DNA of 64,000 nt, taken from positions 11,029-75,028 of the forward strand of contig JAZSFX010000038.1 of NCBI GenBank assembly GCA_045532455.1, written 5' to 3'. The number at the start of each line of letters is the position of its first letter. Positions within the stretch are counted from its first letter, which is position 1. The notes beneath the pieces were generated by a model. The model had not been told where the DNA came from and did not search any database. It saw only the letters and a program-made list of their open reading frames with translations. Shown in pieces: positions 53,277-62,300 of the stretch. Source of the stretch: Ornithomonoglobus_A sp045532455. Its GTDB lineage: Bacteria; Bacillota; Clostridia; UBA1381. A program made the translations under genes and the position numbers.

Positions 53277-54365
53277 TTATTGAATTTTGCTGTCCTGATT
53301 TTGATATACATCTATATCGAGTGTAACTGTCATAGGCGCCGCCTCGAGCTCTTTTCGGTAATCGTTGTAATTTTGTGCAAAGAAAGTTGTTCCGTCTTCT
53401 CTTTGACCGTAGTAGTATTCGTTATTTTGTGTGTAATTCAAAACTGCCTCGATAGCGTCTGTGCTTGGTGAACAGATAGGACCTAATGGAAGTCCTGCAC
53501 GAATAAACGTATTATACGGTGATTCAATTTTTGTTTCGGAAATTGATATAACGGGTCTTCTGTCGCCTAAAATGTATTGTATTGAGCCTACCGATTCAAG
53601 ACAAAAGCCGCACTTGTATCTGTTAAAATACACACCTGCAATTCTGTTTAAATCCGCGCCTTTTGGTGCTTCTCTCTCTACTATCGAAGCCAGAATAACA
53701 AGCTCATCTGTTGTTAATCCAAGTTGGTGCGCTTTTGTATAATATTCCTCTTTAAACTGCTTGTTAAAGGTATCGAGCATAAGCTCGGCAACGTTGTATG
53801 AGGTCATTTCCTTTGATATTTCATAAGTTGCAGGATACAAATATCCCTCAAACAGGTTATCACGCTCAGGTATATTTGCCAGAAACGGATAATTATATGC
53901 TTCTTTTGTGCTAAGTGCTCCGTAAAAATCCTGCCACGGTACTAAACCCATATCGTGCAACTTTTTAGAAATTTCTTTCATTTCCTCACCTGCGGCAACA
54001 ACTACTTTTTCGGTGTTTCTTGCAGGGGCAATAAGCATATCTAAAATATCCTTATACGACATTCCGTTCTCTATGGATAGCACACCCTTTTGAAAGCTTC
54101 CGTGATATCCGCCCATAATTGACTGCGCTATAAACATATACGGATATTTTATTATTTCCTTTTCCTTTAAAATAGCGGCAACCTCAAATGTATCCTGACC
54201 GTCTTCAATAATCAGCTGCTCATACTGTGTATTAAGAGTTATGCCCCTACTGTCTGTTCTGCCTATAAGCGCTGCAACAAGTATTATTGCAAGCACTACA
54301 ACAAGTATTATTAATATAATTTTTCCTTTGTTGGAGTTGTGTTCCTTAACAGTTATTCCGTTCAT
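53277..54365 (-). CDS. mltG: Endolytic murein transglycosylase MltG
   Basis: MltG cleaves nascent glycan strands to release them from the synthesis machinery. The 362 residues have an N-terminal membrane helix (about 14-38), a LysM-like region, and the YceG domain with the catalytic Glu in VILASIVEREAPKGADL. GVYFNRYKCGFCLESVGSIQYILG, SPYNTFIRAGLPLGPICSPS and YYYGQREDGTTFFAQNY follow. It is the first gene of the mltG-trmR-trhP-FAD run. Confidence 0.94.
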   Translation of the reverse strand: MNGITVKEHNSNKGKIILIILVVVLAIILVAALIGRTDSRGITLNTQYEQLIIEDGQDTFEVAAILKEKEIIKYPYMFIAQSIMGGYHGSFQKGVLSIENGMSYKDILDMLIAPARNTEKVVVAAGEEMKEISKKLHDMGLVPWQDFYGALSTKEAYNYPFLANIPERDNLFEGYLYPATYEISKEMTSYNVAELMLDTFNKQFKEEYYTKAHQLGLTTDELVILASIVEREAPKGADLNRIAGVYFNRYKCGFCLESVGSIQYILGDRRPVISISETKIESPYNTFIRAGLPLGPICSPSTDAIEAVLNYTQNNEYYYGQREDGTTFFAQNYNDYRKELEAAPMTVTLDIDVYQNQDSKIQ

Positions 54366-54514
54366 ATATATCTCCTTTATTATGTATAGTTTTTTATTTT
54401 CTCATAACAAACTAAAGCATCCTATTTTACATTATACTTGATTTTTTACTATTTTTCAAGACTAATCAACAAATTTGTTTATAATGCATATATAAATAAT
54501 TCATCTAAATTTAA

Positions 54515-54543
54515 TTGACAATTCCTTTTGACTGTGATATAAT
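54515..54543 (+). promoter_or_regulatory. Promoter of the polysaccharide co-polymerase operon
   Basis: TTGACA at 54515-54520 and TATAAT at 54538-54543 are exactly 17 bases apart, a full consensus match. Confidence 0.85.
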
Positions 54544-54594
54544 ATAATGGAATATATGTGTTTATTACATACATAGGAGGTATACATTATTATC

Positions 54595-55341
54595 ATGGAA
54601 GAAAAATTAACAAATGCGACGGCTGTGCAATCTAACACTGCTGCAACACCATCTAACGAAGCACCCGAAAGTCAGCTTTCTGTAATTGATATTGTGAATA
54701 TGATGCTTGCATTCTGGTGGCTTCTTGTAGTAATGGGTATTGTAATAGGCGGAGGAACTTACGCATATACAAAAATCACTTCTGTTCCCGAATATAAATC
54801 CACCTGCACTTTATACGTTAACACAGTAAAGGAGCAAACCTCCGAGGACGTAGATGCGGTTGGTATAAGAAATGCAGCAACACTGTTACCTACATATATA
54901 AAAGTATTACAGAGCGGTCCTTTTATGGAAACAATATCCGATGATATAGAAAATAAATACGGAGTAACTTCACTTTCGCGTATGGTGAACTATACCGCTT
55001 TAAACGATACAAATATTATAAGTATTTCGGTTACAACAACCGATTCACATGACGCGTACCTCATAGCTAAAAGTATTTTAAGAAATGCCCCTGCAAAAAT
55101 TCAACAGATTTTTGAGGGTGGCTCCGTAAAAGCAATAGAATATCCCGTAGAAGCAACTACTGCTCAGGGAAACCACGCTTTCAGAAACGGTATTATAGGC
55201 TTTTTGGCAGGCGTAATTCTAGCAGCTTTTGTAGTGTTTGTTATCAACATTTTTGATACAAGAGTTAAGAGTTCAAAAGAGCTTACTATAAAATATGGAT
55301 TGCCTGTTTTGGGCGAAATCCCAAATATTTTAGAAATGTAA
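54595..55341 (+). CDS. Wzz-type chain-length determinant / tyrosine kinase modulator
   Basis: This 248-residue membrane protein has two helices (about 42-64 and 197-220) bracketing an extracytoplasmic region. The layout matches CpsC/YveK/CapA, which recruit and activate a BY-kinase and set polysaccharide length. YKSTCTLYVNTVK and the C-terminal DTRVKSSKELTIKYGLPVLGEIP are typical. The best ribosome-binding site (AGGAGG at 54575-54580) is 14 bases from the ATG, unusually far. An in-frame ATT at 54586 would be better spaced, so an alternative start is possible. Confidence 0.88.
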   Translation: MEEKLTNATAVQSNTAATPSNEAPESQLSVIDIVNMMLAFWWLLVVMGIVIGGGTYAYTKITSVPEYKSTCTLYVNTVKEQTSEDVDAVGIRNAATLLPTYIKVLQSGPFMETISDDIENKYGVTSLSRMVNYTALNDTNIISISVTTTDSHDAYLIAKSILRNAPAKIQQIFEGGSVKAIEYPVEATTAQGNHAFRNGIIGFLAGVILAAFVVFVINIFDTRVKSSKELTIKYGLPVLGEIPNILEM

Positions 55342-55361
55342 ACAGATAGGAGCGATAAACC

Positions 55362-56408
55362 GTGTCGGATATAAATAACGAGATAAACAACGAAACAAAC
55401 ATCGAAATAAATAACGAAACAACTAATGAGGAAAAAAAAGAAAACCAGAATAGTCCCGTTGTAAAAAAGAAGATGACTCAGCAGGAGTGGAAGCAAATTG
55501 CCCTTAAGAGAAATCAGATGGCAATTCTTAACAAAAAGACTCCATTTATTATCAGGGAGGCTTACAAAACTGCGAGAACAAACATAATCTTCTCGGTTTC
55601 CGGTTCTGAAAGCAAAGAATGTAAAACAATAATTATAACAAGTTCTACTTCGGGTGAGGGTAAAACCACATCAACAATAAACCTCGCAATAACCTTTGCA
55701 CTTACAGGCGCAAGAGTCCTGCTCATAGACGGTGATATGAGAAAACCAAGAGCACACCAATATCTTGGTTTAATTAAAGACAACGGTCTTTCTACAGTAT
55801 TATCAAAGCAAAAAACATTTGAAGAAGTTGTATACAGAGACGAGCGAGACGGTCTTGACGTTCTTACATCAGGCTCAATACCTCCAAACCCTGCCGAGCT
55901 TCTGGGTAGTGAGGCAATGCAACATCTTTTAGAAAAACTTAAGCTTCAGTACGATTACATATTTGTTGATACGCCACCCGTTTCAATAGTTACTGACGCT
56001 GCTACAATTTCGAAGTTTTCATCGGGAGTTGTGCTTGTTGTACGTGAGGGTATTACAAACCACGAAAGCGTAAGCCACTCGATAAATCTTTTAAAGCTTG
56101 CAAATGTAAAACTTCTCGGCTTCTTTGTAAACGATATCGACATCACAAACTCCGGCTATGGCTCATACGGAAAGTCATATGGCAAAAGATACGGTTTATC
56201 ACGCTACTCACGTTATTCTTACAAGAGATATTCTTCATATGATAACGGAAAGTATGGCTATGGAGGTTATAGCTACGATAACTATAGTTACAATTATGCA
56301 TACAGATACAGCTATGGTGATAAGCCTTCCAGAAATACAGTTTACACCGAATCAGTGCATAAGAAGAATACTGAATCAGTGTCCCAAGAAAACGAACAAA
56401 AGGAGTAA
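55362..56408 (+). CDS. CpsD/CapB-family BY-kinase (bacterial tyrosine kinase) with a very Tyr-rich tail
   Basis: The start is GTG 55362, with AGGAGCGATAAACC upstream. The 348 residues have a polar Asn/Glu-rich start (to about 25), then the BY-kinase fold: IREAYKTARTNIIFS, Walker A TSSTSGEGKTTST, Walker A' VLLIDGDMRKP and Walker B YIFVDTPP. The C-terminal cluster from about residue 265 carries roughly 20 tyrosines in 65 residues in YGSYGKSYG-like repeats, far more than usual. It is the autophosphorylation target. It works with the upstream modulator to control polysaccharide export. No glycosyltransferases follow. Confidence 0.9.
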   Translation: MSDINNEINNETNIEINNETTNEEKKENQNSPVVKKKMTQQEWKQIALKRNQMAILNKKTPFIIREAYKTARTNIIFSVSGSESKECKTIIITSSTSGEGKTTSTINLAITFALTGARVLLIDGDMRKPRAHQYLGLIKDNGLSTVLSKQKTFEEVVYRDERDGLDVLTSGSIPPNPAELLGSEAMQHLLEKLKLQYDYIFVDTPPVSIVTDAATISKFSSGVVLVVREGITNHESVSHSINLLKLANVKLLGFFVNDIDITNSGYGSYGKSYGKRYGLSRYSRYSYKRYSSYDNGKYGYGGYSYDNYSYNYAYRYSYGDKPSRNTVYTESVHKKNTESVSQENEQKE

Positions 56409-56413
56409 GCACA

Positions 56414-57397
56414 GTGAAAAAAACTATTACACTATATCTGGTGTTTTGCATTTTAATATCTTTTGTGCTAAGTGGTTGTTCGGGCAACGATAATAACAAC
56501 AACATCACAACTACGCTTTCTCAGATTACTGTGGTAAATGTATTGCCCGGTGTTAATGAAAATGCCAATTACACTTCACTTTCTCAGATAGACGATTTAG
56601 TTTATGAACAGCAACTTGCTGCTTGCAAAATGTATATTGACGCCTGCAAGCAAACAGATTACAGGAATTTTGTTGATAATTCAGAAACTTCTCACGATGG
56701 CGAACTTACAAAGTCTGAGAAAAAAATCGCCAATACTGTTACAAACAGACGCAGAGAAGTGTTTGACGATATTGAGGTTGAATTTTCACTTAATATATAT
56801 CGTCTCTTAAAATCTGTTGAGGACTGTCCCAACATTGATGCATACGTAAAGAAAGCTCATGACGACGTTGCAGACTTTTATGACATATATGATAAATATC
56901 TAAATGACAACAAAAACGATGCTCTTATAGATATGTTGCTTGAATATTACACACGTACCAACGTGCTTGCACTTACTTTCCTTGACGATAACAAGAACGA
57001 TGCATGCAAGGCGGCAGTTAAACATATTTCAAAGAACTCTGATATGACCGAAGATTTGAGAATGTATGTTTCACAAAATAACGAAATAATCAAAGCACTT
57101 AATACAGTATACGGAAGTATTCCATCTACATACGCAAACAAGATAACAGATGATAGCTCATACCTTGCAAAGAAGCTTATTGCTTCGATGGAAACACTTT
57201 CGAACAAAGAAAAGCTCGAATTGATATATCAGTTAGAGCCAACACCGTCGCCGACACCGACACCATCACCAAGTGCTGCACCGACACCGTCGCCGACGCC
57301 ATCACCCAAGCCAACACCTACTGTAGCACCTACAAAGAAACCACTTACAGTAACTCAAGCTCCTCAACCTACTGAAGACCCACTGGTGTTTGAGTGA
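56414..57397 (+). CDS. Lipoprotein with Pro/Thr/Ser-rich C-terminus
   Basis: This 327-residue exported protein has a lipobox (FVLSGCSG, Cys about 22) after a hydrophobic signal, an Asn-rich spacer, and a mainly helical acidic domain of about 200 residues. The tail carries PTPSPTPTPSPSAAPTPS-type repeats, probably spanning the wall. It begins five bases after the BY-kinase gene stop, so it belongs to the same operon. The helical domain is not recognised. It could be a partner of the polysaccharide machinery. Confidence 0.7.
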   Translation: MKKTITLYLVFCILISFVLSGCSGNDNNNNITTTLSQITVVNVLPGVNENANYTSLSQIDDLVYEQQLAACKMYIDACKQTDYRNFVDNSETSHDGELTKSEKKIANTVTNRRREVFDDIEVEFSLNIYRLLKSVEDCPNIDAYVKKAHDDVADFYDIYDKYLNDNKNDALIDMLLEYYTRTNVLALTFLDDNKNDACKAAVKHISKNSDMTEDLRMYVSQNNEIIKALNTVYGSIPSTYANKITDDSSYLAKKLIASMETLSNKEKLELIYQLEPTPSPTPTPSPSAAPTPSPTPSPKPTPTVAPTKKPLTVTQAPQPTEDPLVFE

Positions 57398-57435
57398 TAA
57401 TTAATAACTAAAATGTAAATTTTTTTAAAAAAGGC

Positions 57436-57464
57436 TTGACAAACGCCCCACAATGTTGTATAAT
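57436..57464 (+). promoter_or_regulatory. tRNA-Met promoter
   Basis: TTGACA at 57436-57441 and TATAAT at 57459-57464 are exactly 17 bases apart, a perfect consensus. Confidence 0.9.
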
Positions 57465-57476
57465 AGTTAACGTTGT

Positions 57477-57550
57477 GGCGGTATAGCTCAGTTGGCTAGA
57501 GCATTCGGTTCATACCCGAAGTGTCATTGGTTCAAGTCCGATTACCGCTA
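57477..57550 (+). tRNA. tRNA-Met (anticodon CAT), elongator type
   Basis: The 74-nt cloverleaf has the acceptor GGCGGTA with TACCGCT, the D-arm GCTC...GAGC, and the anticodon stem TTCGG/CCGAA with loop TTCATAC. The T-arm is ATTGG/CCGAT with loop TTCAAGT, and the discriminator is A. CCA is not encoded. The first pair is formed and the anticodon stem lacks three G-C pairs, so it is not the initiator. tRNA-Ile2 (lysidine) cannot be fully excluded. Confidence 0.93.
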
Positions 57551-57555
57551 TCACG

Positions 57556-57587
57556 TCGGAACAAGTTATGCTTGTTCCGATTTTTTT
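57556..57587 (+). terminator. tRNA-Met terminator
   Basis: A 10-bp stem TCGGAACAAG/CTTGTTCCGA (57556-57565 with 57571-57580), followed by seven T. It overlaps a second palindrome at 57579-57602. Confidence 0.9.
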
Positions 57588-57754
57588 GTGCAAAAAAATC
57601 GATCACCCGCTTCACTGTTCCTCCTTTTTCGTAAAAAGGCACGCTCGTCTCATCTGTTCGTTTGTAAACGCACTCACAACGATTCATAGTCACTACCACC
57701 TTTTTACGAGTGTGCCTTCGGCACAAGTAGTATTTAAACCGTTCGGCTCTTCCA
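57588..57754. other. Palindrome-dense non-coding region after tRNA-Met
   Basis: Small inverted repeats follow one another: CCTTTTT-CGT-AAAAAGG (57623-57639), CGTTT-GT-AAACG (57659-57670) and TGTGCC-TTC-GGCACA (57711-57725). A longer pair, CGTAAAAAGG (57630-57639) with CCTTTTTACG (57699-57708), spans 79 bases. No convincing gene is present on either strand. The short open frames overlap the tRNA. Confidence 0.55.
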
Positions 57755-57788
57755 AAAAAATCCTCATTCGTAAGAATGAGGATTTTTT
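57755..57788. terminator. Bidirectional terminator after the MBL-fold gene
   Basis: A 15-bp stem (57755-57769 with 57774-57788) with a GTAA loop and A/T ends, just past the minus-strand stop codon. Confidence 0.9.
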
Positions 57789-57790
57789 AA

Positions 57791-59395
57791 TTATTCAATA
57801 AAATCACTTTTGTATGCTGCGGTATGATTTTTGTGAGATATAACCATTGGTTCATCACATATAAATCTTACTGCAAATTCTTCATTTTCGGGTATTTCTT
57901 TAATGTTAAGTGAGTTCCAGTTAAAATACTGCGGACTCTTTTCCACATCATTTTCGTCAATTATGTTGACTTTTCGTACACAACACGAGTTTACTTGTGT
58001 ACGTATATTTTCTATACATTTTGACGCGTTATCGAAGATAATGTCCATATGTACATATACCGGCCATCTTGTCATATTAAGCATAGAGAACACAAAATCG
58101 TCTTTGTTGGCGGTACATAACCCTGTAAATACCCAAGTGGTAGCACCGGCATTTTGTCTGCCTTTTATGTATCTGTCTTTGATTTCGCTTTTTTTGTATG
58201 CAGGAGCAGTATATGGTAATGTGATGGTTGTTGTAACATCACCTGTAATAAGCTCGTCTATTCCCTGATTTAAAAACAGATGTCGTGAACCCTCAACGTA
58301 TGTATCAAAACGTGTGAACGCATTCTCCTCCGAAACGGGAAGCATACATACACTCGGATTTATAAAACCATAACCCTCTTTTTGTGCATCAACACTTCCG
58401 CTTCCAAAACCATGATGTGGCACTTGCAATATATCCGCCTTTAAAAATTCTCCGTATCTCGCCGAAAGCTTTGCCGCCGAGAAAGACGCGTCAGCAGTAA
58501 ATAGTATTACCTGACCTCCAAGCTCCATCCTGAAGACAAGTGATTGAGCATTAGAATCCTCATTTTTTGCATCTGCGGTATCCTCTATTCCCGAAAGGAA
58601 CTGTATAAGAGCATCACCTATTTTGTAAATTTGACCCATATGCGGCATAAAGATTTGTGCACCGAATTTTTCTATGTTTGAGCACATTAGATTTATATGC
58701 ACAAAATCAGAGTGGTTGTTTTCAATCTTAAAATTCTCGTCCTTTATATCAAGCTTACGCTTTATATATTGCTCTTTTGGATAAGCTTCGGCATCAGGGA
58801 AATCAAACAAAACTTTCTCAACAACCACATCATCACCAAAAAGCTCTGCAAATCTGTTAAAGCAGCGGTAATGATCGCAATGAGCATGAGTCATTATCCA
58901 TGCCGCAACAACAGGTGTTTTACCGCCACTTCCCTTTTGAAGTACTTCCATAAGATTTTGAGCGTCTTGTGTAAAATTCCAGCCGCCGTCTATTACTATA
59001 AAACGTCCGTCGCCAAGACGAATTACATATGACATTCCAAAATCCGCAAGGTGCACCTGTGTTATTTGTGGTGCAACCTTTTGCGTTGTCCCCATATCAG
59101 AAAACGAAAAATAATTACAGTTTTCTTCTATTATAAAGCTCAGCTCTTTAGTGTTGTCAAAATAGTTAACAAAAATTCCGCAATTTCCGCAGGAAAATGC
59201 CGCATAGATATGAGTACGTGTTGCATCGTATTTTACATTGCGCATTTCCTCTTTTTTACACCCGTTGTTTTCTAAGAGAGTGCAATATTCATCAAAGCTG
59301 CTTTCTTGAGCATTGTTTATTTTTACTATTTTAGAGTTTTTATTTATTTGCGCCTCGAAAATATCAGCTTCGTTAAATGCCGGAATTTTTATCAT
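57791..59395 (-). CDS. Metallo-beta-lactamase-fold hydrolase, ComEC-like type
   Basis: The start is ATG 59395 (MIKIPAFNEADIFEAQ), with AAAGGGAG upstream at the 3' end of ileS. The 534 residues have a ~120-residue N-terminal region, then an MBL domain: LADFGMSYVIRLGDGRFIVIDGG, THAHCDHYRCF (metal HxHxDH), VILFTADAS and LQVPHHGFG. The order resembles the MBL domain of ComEC-type proteins, though it is cytosolic here. A C-terminal ~120 residues have no recognised fold. It follows ileS by four bases, so it is translated from the same message. Substrate unknown. Confidence 0.75.
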   Translation of the reverse strand: MIKIPAFNEADIFEAQINKNSKIVKINNAQESSFDEYCTLLENNGCKKEEMRNVKYDATRTHIYAAFSCGNCGIFVNYFDNTKELSFIIEENCNYFSFSDMGTTQKVAPQITQVHLADFGMSYVIRLGDGRFIVIDGGWNFTQDAQNLMEVLQKGSGGKTPVVAAWIMTHAHCDHYRCFNRFAELFGDDVVVEKVLFDFPDAEAYPKEQYIKRKLDIKDENFKIENNHSDFVHINLMCSNIEKFGAQIFMPHMGQIYKIGDALIQFLSGIEDTADAKNEDSNAQSLVFRMELGGQVILFTADASFSAAKLSARYGEFLKADILQVPHHGFGSGSVDAQKEGYGFINPSVCMLPVSEENAFTRFDTYVEGSRHLFLNQGIDELITGDVTTTITLPYTAPAYKKSEIKDRYIKGRQNAGATTWVFTGLCTANKDDFVFSMLNMTRWPVYVHMDIIFDNASKCIENIRTQVNSCCVRKVNIIDENDVEKSPQYFNWNSLNIKEIPENEEFAVRFICDEPMVISHKNHTAAYKSDFIE

Positions 59396-59399
59396 TTTA

Positions 59400-62300
59400 T
59401 TATTCTCCCTTTTTAACGCCAAGTGTAACCTTTTCGTCGTTAATGTTCCATTCCTTTACTGTGCCGATTGCACCTGTTGTTATAATCTCGTCGCAAAGAA
59501 CTTCGGACATAATATAGTCTGCATTTTTATCCATAATTGCAGAGATTTTTTCGTTATCACCACAAGAAACCTTTATATAATCCATTACTTCAAAGCCTGC
59601 TTCTTTTCTCATTGTCTGGATTTTTGAGATGATTTCTCTTACAAAACCTTCTTCGATAAGCTCAGGAGTCAATCTCTTATCAAGCACAACTGTTATACCC
59701 TTATCACTGTTTGTTTCGAAGCTGTCGGATTGCTTTGTTTCTATCAATAAATCTTCCTCTGTTAAATCTTCAGTGGCACCTGCGATGTTTATTACTATCT
59801 TGCCTGTTTCCTTTAGCTCTGCCATTGCCTTTGCACCGTCAAGGGACGAGAGCACTTCGCGTACTTCGTTAAGGTTTTTACCAAAACGTCTGCCAAGTGT
59901 TTTTAGCTGCGGTTTAAAGCTATAATCAGTAAACGAAGAAACATCGTCTGTGAACTTAATTTCTTTTATATTAAGCTCGTCTTTGATTATTTCTGCAAAG
60001 AATTCGTCAAGTGCAGAATTTGCCTTAACATACATTGTGCCGATTGGTTGTCTGTTTTTGATATTTGCACTGTTTCTGCAGGCTCTACCTAATACAACAA
60101 TGTTAAGAACTTCTTCCATTTTTTCTTCGAGCTCTTTATTTATAAGTGTTTCGTCATATTGTGGGAAGTCGCACAAATGTATTGATTCTCTTGCTTCTTT
60201 ATCCACACTTCTTACAAGATTCTGATAGATATCCTCACTCATAAACGGAATCATCGGCGCACTCGCCTTACACAATGTAACAAGCGCAGTATAAAGTGTC
60301 ATATACGCGTTTATCTTATCCTGTGGCATATCCTTTAGCCAGAAACGTGTTCTCGAACGTCTTACATACCAGTTTGAAAGCTCATCAACAAAGCTATCTA
60401 AAGCTCTTGCAGTTTCTGTTATCTTGTAATTTGCAAGATTTTCGTCTACTGTTTTAACAAGTGTGTTGAGCTTTGACAACAACCACTTATCAATTACTGC
60501 AAGCTTATCGTACTCTATTTCGTACTTTGATGCGTCAAAGTTATCGATATTTGCATACAACACAAAGAATGCATATGTGTTCCACAAAGTACCCATAAAC
60601 TTTCTTTGTCCCTCAGTTACCGCACCTGCATGGAAACGGTTTGGAAGCCATGGTGCACTATTTTCGTAGAAATACCATCTTATTGCGTCTGCACCGTGAG
60701 TCTCGAGTGCATCAAACGGGTCAACCGCATTGCCCTTTGATTTTGACATCTTTTGTCCGTTTTCGTCCTGAACGTGTCCTAAAACTATTACGTTCTTGTA
60801 CGGTGCTTCATCAAAAATAAGAGTTGAAATTGCAAGAAGTGAATAGAACCAACCTCTTGTCTGGTCAACTGCCTCAGAAATGAAGTCTGCAGGGAAGTTT
60901 TCTTCGAAAATTTCCTTGTTCTCGAATGGATAGTGCCACTGCGCAAAAGGCATTGCACCCGAGTCGAACCAACAGTCAATAACTTCTTTAACTCTGTGCA
61001 TTTCCTCGCCACAATCAGGACACTTTATTGTTACAGCGTCGATATATGGGCGGTGTAATTCTATTTCATCAGGACAGTTTGATGACATTTCCTTAAGCTC
61101 GGCAATAGAGCCTATTGCATGTCTTTTACCGCACTTACATTCCCACACATTCAAAGGAGTACCCCAATATCTGTCTCGGCTGAGTCCCCAATCCTGAATG
61201 TTGTTAAGCCATTCACCAAAACGTCCCTTGCCGATTGATTCTGGAATCCAGTTTACTTTGTTGTTATTATTTATAAGCTTTTCCTTTAGAGCACTCATCT
61301 TTATAAACCACGACTCACGTGCATAGTAAATAAGCGGAGTATCACATCTCCAACAGTGCGGATAGCTATGCTCAAATTTTGGCGCGTTAAATAACAGTCC
61401 TCTGTTTTCGAGGTCAACTAAAATCTCCTTATCTGCAGCCTTACAGAATGTGCCTGCCCAGGGAGTTTCCTTTGTCATTTCACCCTTTGAGTCTACAAGC
61501 TGTAAAAATGGTAATTCATAGTCTCTGCCAACTCTGTTATCGTCCTCACCAAATGCGGGAGCAATATGAACAATACCTGTACCATCAGTTAGTGTTACAT
61601 AATCATCACAAGTGATATAGTATGCTTTTTTATCTAACTCTTTAAAATTAAATAACGGTGTGTATTCTCTGTATTCAAGGTCTTTACCAACGTAGCTTTC
61701 TACAATCTCGTACTCTGTTTCGGGGAAATTAGCCTCAACAAGCGCCTTTGCAAGAATATAGAAGACACCGTCAACCTTTATTTTTACATATTCTTCCTGG
61801 GGGTTAACACAGAGCGCAACGTTAGACGGAAGTGTCCACGGTGTTGTTGTCCATGCGAGGAAATATGTGTTTTCTTCGCCTTCAACACCAAACTTTGCAG
61901 TTGCAGAGCGTTCCTTTACGTCTTTGTAGCCTTGCGCAACCTCGTGAGATGATAGCGGTGTTCCGCAACGCGGGCAATACGGTACTATTTTATGACCTTT
62001 GTATAAAAGGCCTTTTTCCCATATTTGCTTCAGCGCCCACCATTCCGATTCGATAAAATCGTTATGATATGTTACATACGGGTCGTCCATATCTGCCCAG
62101 AAGCCAACAGTACCCGAGAAATCTTCCCACATACCCTTGTACTTCCACACACTTTCTTTACATTTATTTATAAATGGCTCTAAACCGTATTCTTCTATTT
62201 GTTCTTTACCGTCAAGACCCAAAAGCTTTTCAACTTCAAGCTCAACAGGGAGTCCGTGTGTGTCCCAGCCAGCTTTTCTGATAACCTTTGCGCCCTTCAT

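Noticed and set aside
57532..57726. 64-residue minus-strand frame downstream of tRNA-Met
   Set aside because: It runs through the tRNA terminator and into the tRNA itself, and its composition is shaped by the palindromes.
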